Positions 52,215-60,487 of a DNA stretch of 64,000 nt are shown here, one piece after another. The DNA is from Bacteroidota bacterium (lineage in GTDB: Bacteria; Bacteroidota; Bacteroidia; Bacteroidales; P3). The stretch lies in contig JAFNAQ010000002.1 in the NCBI GenBank assembly GCA_017860275.1, positions 119,089 to 183,088 on the forward strand, read 5' to 3'. Each line of letters opens with the position of its first letter. The stretch's first letter is position 1. The notes beneath the pieces are model-generated. The model was not told where the DNA came from, made no database searches, and was given only the letters and a program-made list of their open reading frames with translations. A program made the translations under genes and the position numbers.

Positions 52215-54053
52215 ATGGATAATTTACGTAAGATTAGGAACAATTACAGAAGGATAATACCTACACTGACAAAGATTGCAATAATACTTGTTGCCAGTGC
52301 AATAATTGTAATGATTTTTCCAAGCAAATCTTCTTTTAAATATGATTATCAGAATGGTGGGTATTGGAAGCATGAAAATCTAACTGCTCCTTTCGATTTT
52401 ACGATACAAAAGTCCGACAAAGAACTATCTCAAGAAATTGATACAATTAATAAAAACAAGAAGCTATATTTTGATATTATTGAAGGAGAAAAAACTCCTA
52501 TCAAAGAACTAGCCAACCTCCCAGAGGATTATTCAATAATTGTAATAGAGGGTAATATTGCCAAAGAGATTGAAATAAGAGATATAAAAACCAACCTTGC
52601 ACTGAATCCTTCAAAAACAAAAGAGGCTCTTGATGCTCAACTAAAGGATGTTTGCCCAACAAAGGGTTTAATAGCACAAGGTGATTTAATTATTTCTAAG
52701 AATGAGAAAATAGATGATTCAAAATACCAAATAATAAGCTCTTTAGAGAAAGAATACGAAGGAAAGAAAAACACAGAAGAGGTTAAATATTCACTTATCC
52801 TTGGACAGTTTATCTTAATTTCAATAGCACTTGTTGCAATGTTCCTATTCTTTAAACATATCAATAAGGAGATATATCAAGACAATAAGAAGATACTCTT
52901 TATCCTATTTGTAATAATAATGATGGTTGGTCTTACAGCCCTAATAATTAATGTAAACCCTGAATATATATTTATTACTCCTCTCTGCCTCACTCCTATT
53001 CTAATAAGAACATTCTTTGATTCAAGAGCTGCACTCTATGTTTTCTTAGTAAGTATAATAATCATTGGATTCTCTGTACCAAATAGCTTTGAATTTGTGT
53101 TCTATCAACTTATGGTAGGAATGATGGCAATAATCTCTATGGAAAACTTAGAAAAGCGTTCAGAGTTCTTCAAAACAAGTCTAATTGTCTTTATTACTTA
53201 TTCAATTATTTATGTTGCAATAGTTTTGATACACGAAAATGATCTTACCAAGGTAAACCCTTATCGTTTTGCACATTTTCTTATCAATGCCATAATGACA
53301 TTATTTGCTTTCCCACTTATTTACTTATTAGAAAAGATGTTTGGATTTATCTCAGAGGTAACACTTATGGAATATTCAAATACTAATTCAAAGATACTTA
53401 GAGAGCTTTCTGTTAAAGCGCCTGGAACCTTTCAGCACTGCGTTCAAGTAGCGAATATTTCGGAAGATTTAATTCACGAAATTGGAGGAAATGCTCTTTT
53501 GACGAGAGTTGGGGCATTACATCACGATATTGGTAAGATTATGATGCCAAATTTCTTTATAGAGAATCAAAACACTGGTTTTAACCCTCACAACGAGATA
53601 ACCTATGAGGAATCGGCTCAAGTAATTACTGGTCATGTTACCGATGGCGTTAAGCTTGCCCATAGATTTAAACTTCCTGAACCAATCGTTGATTTTATAA
53701 GAACACACCACGGAACAAGCAAGACAAGGTTTTTCTATAATAAACAAAAACGCGACTATCCTAATCAACCTATTGATGAGGATATATTCACATATAAAGG
53801 TCCAAAACCTTTCACAAGAGAGACGGCTATTGTAATGATGGTAGATAGTGTTGAAGCTGCATCAAGGAGTTTAAAGAATCACACAGAACAAGCTATATCT
53901 GACTTGGTAGAAAATGTAATTGATGACCAAGTTAAAGATGGTCAGTTTACTAATGCAAATATTACCTTTAGAGATGTTGACACCATCAAAGAAGTATTGA
54001 AACAAAAGATTAAATCCATCTACCACGTAAGGATTGAGTACCCAATAAACTAG
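52215..54053 (+). CDS. 7TM-HD (YqfF/PgpH-like) membrane phosphohydrolase
   Basis: A 612-residue protein: an N-terminal membrane helix, an extracytoplasmic domain (about 45-190), a block of seven or so membrane helices (about 195-370), then a cytosolic HD domain. The HD metal motif is ALHHDIGKIMMPNFF, followed by ITGHVTDGVKLA and the second histidine pair DFIRTHHGTS. PgpH enzymes hydrolyse c-di-AMP. The architecture matches; the nucleotide specificity is inferred. The gene is co-linear with mlaEF with a 2-base gap. Confidence 0.88.
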   Translation: MDNLRKIRNNYRRIIPTLTKIAIILVASAIIVMIFPSKSSFKYDYQNGGYWKHENLTAPFDFTIQKSDKELSQEIDTINKNKKLYFDIIEGEKTPIKELANLPEDYSIIVIEGNIAKEIEIRDIKTNLALNPSKTKEALDAQLKDVCPTKGLIAQGDLIISKNEKIDDSKYQIISSLEKEYEGKKNTEEVKYSLILGQFILISIALVAMFLFFKHINKEIYQDNKKILFILFVIIMMVGLTALIINVNPEYIFITPLCLTPILIRTFFDSRAALYVFLVSIIIIGFSVPNSFEFVFYQLMVGMMAIISMENLEKRSEFFKTSLIVFITYSIIYVAIVLIHENDLTKVNPYRFAHFLINAIMTLFAFPLIYLLEKMFGFISEVTLMEYSNTNSKILRELSVKAPGTFQHCVQVANISEDLIHEIGGNALLTRVGALHHDIGKIMMPNFFIENQNTGFNPHNEITYEESAQVITGHVTDGVKLAHRFKLPEPIVDFIRTHHGTSKTRFFYNKQKRDYPNQPIDEDIFTYKGPKPFTRETAIVMMVDSVEAASRSLKNHTEQAISDLVENVIDDQVKDGQFTNANITFRDVDTIKEVLKQKIKSIYHVRIEYPIN

Positions 54054-54054
54054 T

Positions 54055-54768
54055 ATGGAAGCAATGATATTCGCAGCAGGTTTAGGCACAAGACTTAGAC
54101 CTCTGACAGACAATAAACCAAAGGCATTAGTGGAGGTAAACGGAATAAGTTTACTCGAACATAATATCACAAAGCTTATTAATTTTGGATGCAAACATAT
54201 TGTAATTAATGTTCATCATTTCGCTAATCAAATGATTGAGCACATAGATACAAAGCGCTATAATGCTGATATTTATATATCAGATGAAACCGCTGAACTT
54301 TTAGATACTGGAGGAGGATTAGTTAATGCGAAACATCTATTTTCATTAAAGGAAGATATACTTATTCATAACGTTGATATTATCTCTAAAATAAACTTTT
54401 CTGACCTACAAAACCAACACCATATTAATAATTCTCTTGCTACTTTGGCGCTAAGCAAAAGGCATACCTCTCGTTACCTACTATTCGACAAAGACAAAAA
54501 CCTTTGTGGATGGGAAAACAACCAAAGCGGCGAAAAAATAATAATCAAACCAATAAGCGAGTTTCATCCTTTTGGCTTTAGTGGAATCCAAATAATTAGA
54601 CCTGAACTATTAAGCCTAATCGATAAACAAGGCTCCTTCCCTATTATTCCTGAGTATCTTGAGTTAGCCAAAAACTATCCAATCAAATCCTATATTCACC
54701 CAAAAGAAATATGGGTAGACGTAGGCAAAATAGAATCAATACCCCTAGCCGAACATCTACTAAGATAA
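54055..54768 (+). CDS. Sugar-1-phosphate nucleotidyltransferase (MurU-like)
   Basis: A 237-residue NDP-sugar pyrophosphorylase of the RmlA/GlmU fold. The signature FAAGLGTRLRPLTDNKPKALVEV is at residues 6-28, and the catalytic-type DTGGGLVN and LIHNVDII follow. The short form without a hexapeptide repeat resembles MurNAc-1-phosphate uridylyltransferase, but the sugar is not proved. It starts one base after the HD-gene stop. The last codons (EHLLR) and following bases are duplicated downstream of the histidine kinase gene at 56533-56567. Confidence 0.85.
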   Translation: MEAMIFAAGLGTRLRPLTDNKPKALVEVNGISLLEHNITKLINFGCKHIVINVHHFANQMIEHIDTKRYNADIYISDETAELLDTGGGLVNAKHLFSLKEDILIHNVDIISKINFSDLQNQHHINNSLATLALSKRHTSRYLLFDKDKNLCGWENNQSGEKIIIKPISEFHPFGFSGIQIIRPELLSLIDKQGSFPIIPEYLELAKNYPIKSYIHPKEIWVDVGKIESIPLAEHLLR

Positions 54769-54791
54769 AACTCCAAAAACAGACTCTTAAT
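54754..54791 (+). repeat. Direct repeat, copy 1 (end of nucleotidyltransferase gene)
   Basis: A 38-base sequence starting CATCTACTAAGATAAAAC, which covers the last codons and stop of the nucleotidyltransferase gene. A near copy (36 bases, about 33 matching) is at 56533-56567, so the histidine kinase gene is bounded by direct repeats 1.78 kb apart. Confidence 0.75.
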
Positions 54792-54832
54792 AATAAAAAT
54801 TACCAATAATAGCTATATTATAAAAATATAAT

Positions 54833-54840
54833 TACCTTTG
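54833..54840 (+). promoter_or_regulatory. -7 element TACCTTTG of the histidine kinase gene
   Basis: TACCTTTG matches TAnnTTTG, 45 bases before the ATG at 54886. Confidence 0.6.
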
Positions 54841-54885
54841 GAGAGTCATTAAAATAATATTGTTACTTCACATAAAAAAAATATA

Positions 54886-56514
54886 ATGAAGAACCTTGAA
54901 GATAATAAATTCTCAGAAGAACTAAATCAAATATTTGAAAACGCTGCAGTAGTCTTAATTCTTGTAAATATTGAAGGAACAATTATTCATATCAACAAAA
55001 CAGGAATTCAAATGCTTAATAAGAATAAAAATGATGTTTTAGGTCATTTGGCTGGAGAAGCATTGAACTGTATTAATGCCTGTCATGAAGGACAAATTGT
55101 ATGTGGCAAGGGTAAAGATTGCTGCAATTGCCCTTTAAGAAACACTTTCTCTGATACTTTTAATTCAGGTAAAAGTCATTATCAAAATCAAGGCGACTTA
55201 GAAGTAAATGTAAATGGCGAAATAGTCCGATTAAATTTATTAGTTTCCACCTCTATTATTATTGCAAACAACGAAAAATATGTATTAATTACAATAGATG
55301 ATATTACCAGAGAAAAGCAATATCAGAATGAAATAATAGATACTCTAAATAAATATCAAGCACAATCAGAACAACTTTCTAAGGCTCTCTATGAATTAAA
55401 TGTAACAAACACAAAGCTTATTGAAAGCGAGAGTTATTTAAAAACAATTCTTGATACCGAACCTGATTGTGTAAAATTACTCGATCCACAAGGGAAGCTT
55501 GTATATATGAATCCTGCTGGACTTAAAATGATTGACGCTGATAATTTGGAACAAGTTAAGGGAAAATCAATGTCCAATTTGATAATTGACAAATATAAAA
55601 GATCATTTAAAGAGTTAATCGAAGAGACATTAAAAGGTGGAAGAGGTATACTAGAATTTGAAGCAATAGGTTTTAAAGGTAGGCGTATTTGGTTAGAAAC
55701 AAATTGTGTTCCACTGTATAATAATGAAAAAATTTCTGCTGCTTTAGGTATAACACGAGACATAACTGAATATAAAAAAGCTGAAAAAGCTTTAAAAGAT
55801 AGTGAAAAACAGTTTAGAGAGCTCAATGCTACCAAAAACATATTCTTCTCAATAATTGCTCACGATTTAAGAAATCCGTTTAATGCAATTAATGGATTTG
55901 CAGAGATATTATTAGAAAATCATAATAGTTATAGTAATCAAGAGAAAGAACAATATTTCAAAATAATTGCTGAAAGCTCACAAAGCGCACAAGAATTACT
56001 AGAAAATTTGCTTGAATGGTCAAAAATACAAATCGGAATAATCTCATTTAACCCTAAATCTCAAGATATTGATAATATCATTAATACGGTAATAAATCAG
56101 ACTAAGTTATTTGCCATCAAGAAAAATATTAAAGTAGATAATTTATTACATGATACAATAATTGCAAGTGTCGATAACATGATTATTATTACAATATTGC
56201 GTAATTTATTAATTAATGCGATAAAATTCACACCACAATTTGGTAATGTTTCAATAAATGCAAAAATTGAGAAAAGTGAATTAATTATTTCTGTACAAGA
56301 TACTGGTGTAGGAATAAGTAAAAAGAATTTACACAAACTATTTAAGATTTCAGAAAAATGTTCATCGCTTGGTACAGAACAAGAAAAAGGTAGTGGTCTT
56401 GGTTTAATAATATGTAAGGAATTTATTACAATACATGGTGGTAAAATATGGGTAGAAAGCGAAGAAGGCAAAGGCTCTTGCTTCTCATTCTCTATACCTA
56501 TTCAAGATTATTAG
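54886..56514 (+). CDS. Soluble PAS-PAS sensor histidine kinase
   Basis: A 542-residue cytosolic kinase with no membrane helix. PAS 1 is at about 12-145 and holds a cysteine-rich insertion (C62, C66, C73, C79, C80, C82: NCINACHEGQIVCGKGKDCC). A coiled coil links to PAS 2 (about 183-298). The dimerisation domain has the phosphoacceptor H326 in IIAHDLRNPFNAINGF, and the ATPase has the N box NAIKFTPQFGNV, the G1 box DTGVGIS and the G2 box GSGLGLIICKEFI. There is no response regulator next to it. The gene is bounded by direct repeats and looks inserted. Confidence 0.9.
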   Translation: MKNLEDNKFSEELNQIFENAAVVLILVNIEGTIIHINKTGIQMLNKNKNDVLGHLAGEALNCINACHEGQIVCGKGKDCCNCPLRNTFSDTFNSGKSHYQNQGDLEVNVNGEIVRLNLLVSTSIIIANNEKYVLITIDDITREKQYQNEIIDTLNKYQAQSEQLSKALYELNVTNTKLIESESYLKTILDTEPDCVKLLDPQGKLVYMNPAGLKMIDADNLEQVKGKSMSNLIIDKYKRSFKELIEETLKGGRGILEFEAIGFKGRRIWLETNCVPLYNNEKISAALGITRDITEYKKAEKALKDSEKQFRELNATKNIFFSIIAHDLRNPFNAINGFAEILLENHNSYSNQEKEQYFKIIAESSQSAQELLENLLEWSKIQIGIISFNPKSQDIDNIINTVINQTKLFAIKKNIKVDNLLHDTIIASVDNMIIITILRNLLINAIKFTPQFGNVSINAKIEKSELIISVQDTGVGISKKNLHKLFKISEKCSSLGTEQEKGSGLGLIICKEFITIHGGKIWVESEEGKGSCFSFSIPIQDY

Positions 56515-56532
56515 CATATAATAAAATATGAT

Positions 56533-56567
56533 CATCTACTAAGTTAAAACCCGAAACAGACTCTTAA
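56533..56567 (+). repeat. Direct repeat, copy 2 (after histidine kinase gene)
   Basis: Near copy of 54754-54791, beginning CATCTACTAAGTTAAAAC and ending CAGACTCTTAAT. It overlaps the left end of mosaic repeat copy III by a few bases. Confidence 0.75.
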
Positions 56568-56982
56568 TTTTAAGAAACCTTATTCTAGTATTTTGTAAGA
56601 AAATCCTTACTTTCAAGAAAAAATATAAGGATTTCACTCACCAAATCCTTATTATATTTTTCTAACTCCTTATTCTATTTTCGTAGAATAAGGAGGTTAT
56701 TTCCCTAAAACCTTATCTTACCGAATTTTAATCCCCTTTCGCCCAAACTTTCCCAGAGAAAAATAAGACAAAACGACATAAAAATTCCAAAAGACGTCGA
56801 TTTTCGGCGACAAAGCCCAAAATGCCCAAAAACTATTACGAGAAATTAACTAACCATTGAAATAAACTCACCACCACCCTTCAATTATCCAATTCTAAAC
56901 CACCAATCCAATTAAGAATAATTAATCCCAAAACCTATCAAATGTTATAAAATATCCCAAAAATCAACCTTTTAGTTAAAAT
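56564..56982 (-). repeat. Long mosaic intergenic repeat, copy III (inverted)
   Basis: About 419 bp, the reverse complement of copy II with deletions. It begins TTAATTTTAAGAAA (the inverse of the right end) and ends TTTTAGTTAAAA (the inverse of the left end). Matching blocks include the hairpin CTTATTCTA/TAGAATAAG, the TTTCCCAGAGAAAAATAAG stretch, GAGAAATTAACTAACCATT, CACCACCACCCTTCAATT and CCCAAAACCTATCAAATGTT. No gene is seen in 56515-57106. Confidence 0.75.
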
Positions 56983-57019
56983 ATAAATCAAATAATTATT
57001 CCATTCAAAAATAATTAAT

Positions 57020-57027
57020 TACCTTTG
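57020..57027 (+). promoter_or_regulatory. -7 element TACCTTTG of the lipoprotein gene
   Basis: TACCTTTG matches TAnnTTTG, 79 bases before the ATG at 57107, just downstream of mosaic repeat III. Confidence 0.55.
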
Positions 57028-57106
57028 AAGCTGAAATAAAAAAATAACAGAACATATATTGAGTTAATATATTATTGTTTGGTAAGATAAGATAAACTTA
57101 TATATC

Positions 57107-57880
57107 ATGAAAAAAATATTCTTTTCTATCGTCATGATTTATATAATGATAGGGTGTTGCAATAATATCAACAAACAAAAAGATTATATACAAAATGCAG
57201 ACTGCTTTGATTGTATATTGTCCAAAAAAGGAAAGAGAGAAAGAAATAGACAAATTAAAGAAAAGGGACTTTTCAATTATTTGTATAGATATGACTTTGC
57301 CCACAGATGGTCTGATAAATTTTATTTATTATGTTATTTCTCATCAATAGAAAGAGTTGACAATACTGCTGAAATAAAAAAAATATATGGCTGCAATGAT
57401 TCTACAAGGGTAGTTCTTTTAAAAATAAAACCTCTGGAAAGTTATGAAACACCGGAAAACATTTGGCCTCCTCTAATTGCCGATACTCTTTTAACTATTG
57501 AATATCTAAAAATCCAAGATCTTGGTTGTGCAAAAATACTAAAGGATTTGAGAAAAAGGTATTATGATATTCCTCAAACGAGATATGCATATTTACTTAT
57601 TCAAGAACATGAAATTGGAAAAATTCAAAATGATATTGCATCTGCAAAACTTAACTTATTGGAATATGATACATTCTCTAGTATAGATATGATTTATAAT
57701 CTGAAGTATTTTTTTGGAGATACAATATGTTCTACCAACTATTTCCCATATGGTGAATATGATTTGAGCAAATTGGAATCATCAGAACTATTATTCAGAC
57801 GTTATGATTCTATTGATAGAGCAGTAAGAAAAAGATTAAATATTAATATAGATAGTACTTGTAAAGACAATAAAAAGTAG
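57107..57880 (+). CDS. Cysteine-rich lipoprotein, unknown
   Basis: A 257-residue lipoprotein with a short signal peptide and lipobox IYIMIGCC at residues 11-18. The mature part starts with a charged stretch that has two cysteines (QNADCFDCILSKKGKRER) and continues with further cysteines near 64, 90, 139 and 211. I do not recognise a family. It follows mosaic repeat III and converges on the HAD gene 41 bases away. Accessory nature is likely. Confidence 0.7.
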   Translation: MKKIFFSIVMIYIMIGCCNNINKQKDYIQNADCFDCILSKKGKRERNRQIKEKGLFNYLYRYDFAHRWSDKFYLLCYFSSIERVDNTAEIKKIYGCNDSTRVVLLKIKPLESYETPENIWPPLIADTLLTIEYLKIQDLGCAKILKDLRKRYYDIPQTRYAYLLIQEHEIGKIQNDIASAKLNLLEYDTFSSIDMIYNLKYFFGDTICSTNYFPYGEYDLSKLESSELLFRRYDSIDRAVRKRLNINIDSTCKDNKK

Positions 57881-57921
57881 TTACCTAGTTAGCCTAGTTT
57901 AATATTCATATTGAATTTCTT

Positions 57922-58551
57922 TTATATGCAATAAAGGCAGAAGTTTTTGAAGTTGGGGATTACTTTTGGGGTGTATTTTTGAAGTTGTTCTGGTTTGTGG
58001 GTTGTTGATAAGGCTATTACGTACATTCTTGCCGCTAGACCTGATTCTATTCCCGCTATTGCATCTTCGAAGACTATACATTTCTCAGGTTCAATATTTA
58101 ATCTTTCGGCAGCAAGAAGATATGGGTCTGGCTCAGGCTTGCCCTTAACCTTATCGTTGGCAGAAACAATTGTATTAAAGAAGGTCTTTATTTCAGGTAA
58201 TTGCAAAAAAAGACGTTCAAGCTTTGTGTCGTCGGAGCTTGTAACCAAAGCCGTTAGATGATTTTTTGCCTTAAGCTCAAGGAGGAAATCTCTTGCACCC
58301 TCAATATAGGTATATTCAATCTCACTCTCCTTTGTTCTAAGAAAATCAACAATACCCTCCCACTCCATTAAAGAAAGATGAGAAAAATAGTTTTCGTAAA
58401 TATTATTTAGATGATTACCCTTAATCTGATTAGCAAAATCCCTAACATCTGGAATATATTTATCTCCAATTACAGTCCAAATCTTAGAGTATTCTGTCTC
58501 GGTATCAATAACTACACCATCTAAATCAAAAAGATACGCTATATTATTCAT
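57922..58551 (-). CDS. HAD-superfamily phosphatase/phosphoglucomutase (beta-PGM-like)
   Basis: A 209-residue HAD hydrolase. The nucleophile motif is YLFDLDGVVIDTE (D9, D11), motif II is ALVTSSDDTK, motif III is VKGKPEPDPYLLA and motif IV VFEDAIAGIESG. The cap after motif I is of the beta-phosphoglucomutase type. It could act on a sugar phosphate. It has a consensus promoter in the minus direction. Confidence 0.9.
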   Translation of the reverse strand: MNNIAYLFDLDGVVIDTETEYSKIWTVIGDKYIPDVRDFANQIKGNHLNNIYENYFSHLSLMEWEGIVDFLRTKESEIEYTYIEGARDFLLELKAKNHLTALVTSSDDTKLERLFLQLPEIKTFFNTIVSANDKVKGKPEPDPYLLAAERLNIEPEKCIVFEDAIAGIESGLAARMYVIALSTTHKPEQLQKYTPKVIPNFKNFCLYCI

Positions 58552-58591
58552 ATTATCAGTTACTTAATGTCATTTTCTCATAAAACAAAGA

Positions 58592-58621
58592 CAAAGATAC
58601 AAAAAAACAAAGCCGAACAAA
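58592..58621 (-). promoter_or_regulatory. Consensus promoter (TTTG-N18-TATCTTTG) of the HAD gene
   Basis: On the minus strand, TTTG at 58618-58621 is followed after 18 bases by TATCTTTG at 58592-58599, 40 bases before the start codon. Confidence 0.7.
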
Positions 58622-58643
58622 GTGTTTAGGCTTTATTCGGCTT
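58610..58643 (-). terminator. Terminator of the alaS-typA unit
   Basis: AAGCCGAA (58610-58617) pairs with TTCGGCTT (58636-58643). On the minus strand the stem is followed by TGTTTTTTT. It overlaps the HAD promoter's -33 region. Confidence 0.6.
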
Positions 58644-58681
58644 ATAATTTTATTGTGAAAAGCTTGGTTTAATCCAAAGGA

Positions 58682-60484
58682 TTATGCCTTACCCATACGT
58701 TTACGATCTGTTTCGTTTAGAAAAATCTTTCTAATACGAAGACTTTGTGGAGTTACTTCTAAGTATTCATCTTCTCCAATATATTCCATCGATTCCTCTA
58801 AAGAGAATTTTACTGCTGGAGCAATTGAAGATTTATCATCAGAACCTGAAGCTCTCATATTTGAAAGTTTCTTTGTGATAGTAATATTACAAACGATATC
58901 GTCTGGACGAATATTTTCTCCAATAACCATACCTGTATATACTTCGTCACCTGGTTCAACAAAGAAACGACCTCTATCTTGAAGTTTATTAATTGAGTAT
59001 TCAATTGCAGTACCATTTTCTTTTGCAATCAATGAACCCATTCTTCTACCTCCAATTTCTCCCTTCCATGGTTCAAAACCTTTAAGACGGTGAGCAATTA
59101 TAGCCTCTCCTTCCGATACTGTCAAAAGGTTATTTCTCAAACCAATAATACCACGTGAAGGAATTGTAAACTCAAGTTGAGATCTATCTCCTCTTTGTTC
59201 AATTGTATCAATTTCTCCCTTACGCATTGTAACAAGTTCAATAATCTTTCCTGCAAATTGTTCAGGAACTAAAATTGTAAGTTGTTCAACTGGTTCACAT
59301 TTCTTTCCGTCAATTTCTTTTACGATTACCTTAGGTTGACCTAATTGTAATTCATAACCCTCACGACGCATTGTTTCAATAAGGATTGAAAGGTGAAGAA
59401 TACCACGACCAAATACTATTAAAGCATCTGGAGAAGCAGTCTCTTCTATTCTTAGAGCAAGATTCTTTTCAAGCTCACCATAAAGACGATCTCTTAAGTG
59501 ACGAGAAGTTACAAACTTACCTTCCTTCCCAAAGAATGGTGAGTTATTGATAGTAAATAACATACTCATTGTAGGTTCATCAACCTTGATAGGAACAAGT
59601 GGTTCAGGATTTTCGAAATCACATATTGAATCACCAATATCAAAGTTATCCATACCTAAAACAGCACATATTTCTCCTGGATATACTATTTCCTTAGTCT
59701 TTTCCTTAGCAAGACCTTCAAATGTATAAAGCTCCTTAATGTTTGCCTTTACATTTTGTCCATTAGCCTTACAAAGTACAACATTCATACCTGCTTGAAG
59801 AGTTCCTCTATGAAGTCTTCCTACAGCTATACGACCAACATAAGAAGAGTAATCTAAAGAAGAAATCATAAGTTGAGTATTTCCTTCCTTAACCTCAGCA
59901 GCTGGAATATGTTCAATAATTGCATCTAATAAATAAGATATATCTTCTGTAACATTATTCCAATCTCCACTCATCCATCCTTGTTTAGAAGAACCATAAA
60001 CTGTTGGGAAATCTAATTGGTCTTGAGTTGCACCAAGATTAAACATAAGGTCAAATACCTTTTCTTGAGTTTCTTCTGGGTTACAATTTGGTTTATCAAC
60101 CTTATTTACAACTACAATAGGTTTTAGATTTAACTCAATAGCCTTTTGTAATACAAAACGAGTTTGAGGCATTGGACCTTCAAAAGCGTCTACAACAAGC
60201 AAAACACCATCTGCCATATTTAATACTCTCTCTACCTCTCCGCCAAAATCACTGTGACCTGGAGTATCAATGATATTAATCTTAAAGTCTTTGTAACGAA
60301 TAGATACGTTTTTTGAAAGGATTGTAATCCCTCTTTCACGCTCTAAATCGTTGTTGTCTAAGATTAAATCATTTGTTTCTTGGTTGTCACGGAATAATTT
60401 CGCCTGATGTAACATTCTATCTACCAATGTTGTTTTTCCGTGGTCAACGTGCGCAATAATTGCGATGTTTCTAATGTTCTGCAT
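58682..60484 (-). CDS. typA: Ribosome-associated GTPase TypA/BipA
   Basis: A 600-residue translational GTPase. G1 is AHVDHGKTTLVDRML, G2 ERGITILSKN, G3 DTPGHSDFGGEVE and G4 NKVDK. The BipA-specific C-terminal domain is present to the end. It binds the 70S ribosome and supports assembly and stress growth. It lies three bases after alaS, so the two are co-transcribed. Confidence 0.97.
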   Translation of the reverse strand: MQNIRNIAIIAHVDHGKTTLVDRMLHQAKLFRDNQETNDLILDNNDLERERGITILSKNVSIRYKDFKINIIDTPGHSDFGGEVERVLNMADGVLLVVDAFEGPMPQTRFVLQKAIELNLKPIVVVNKVDKPNCNPEETQEKVFDLMFNLGATQDQLDFPTVYGSSKQGWMSGDWNNVTEDISYLLDAIIEHIPAAEVKEGNTQLMISSLDYSSYVGRIAVGRLHRGTLQAGMNVVLCKANGQNVKANIKELYTFEGLAKEKTKEIVYPGEICAVLGMDNFDIGDSICDFENPEPLVPIKVDEPTMSMLFTINNSPFFGKEGKFVTSRHLRDRLYGELEKNLALRIEETASPDALIVFGRGILHLSILIETMRREGYELQLGQPKVIVKEIDGKKCEPVEQLTILVPEQFAGKIIELVTMRKGEIDTIEQRGDRSQLEFTIPSRGIIGLRNNLLTVSEGEAIIAHRLKGFEPWKGEIGGRRMGSLIAKENGTAIEYSINKLQDRGRFFVEPGDEVYTGMVIGENIRPDDIVCNITITKKLSNMRASGSDDKSSIAPAVKFSLEESMEYIGEDEYLEVTPQSLRIRKIFLNETDRKRMGKA

Positions 60485-60487
60485 TTT

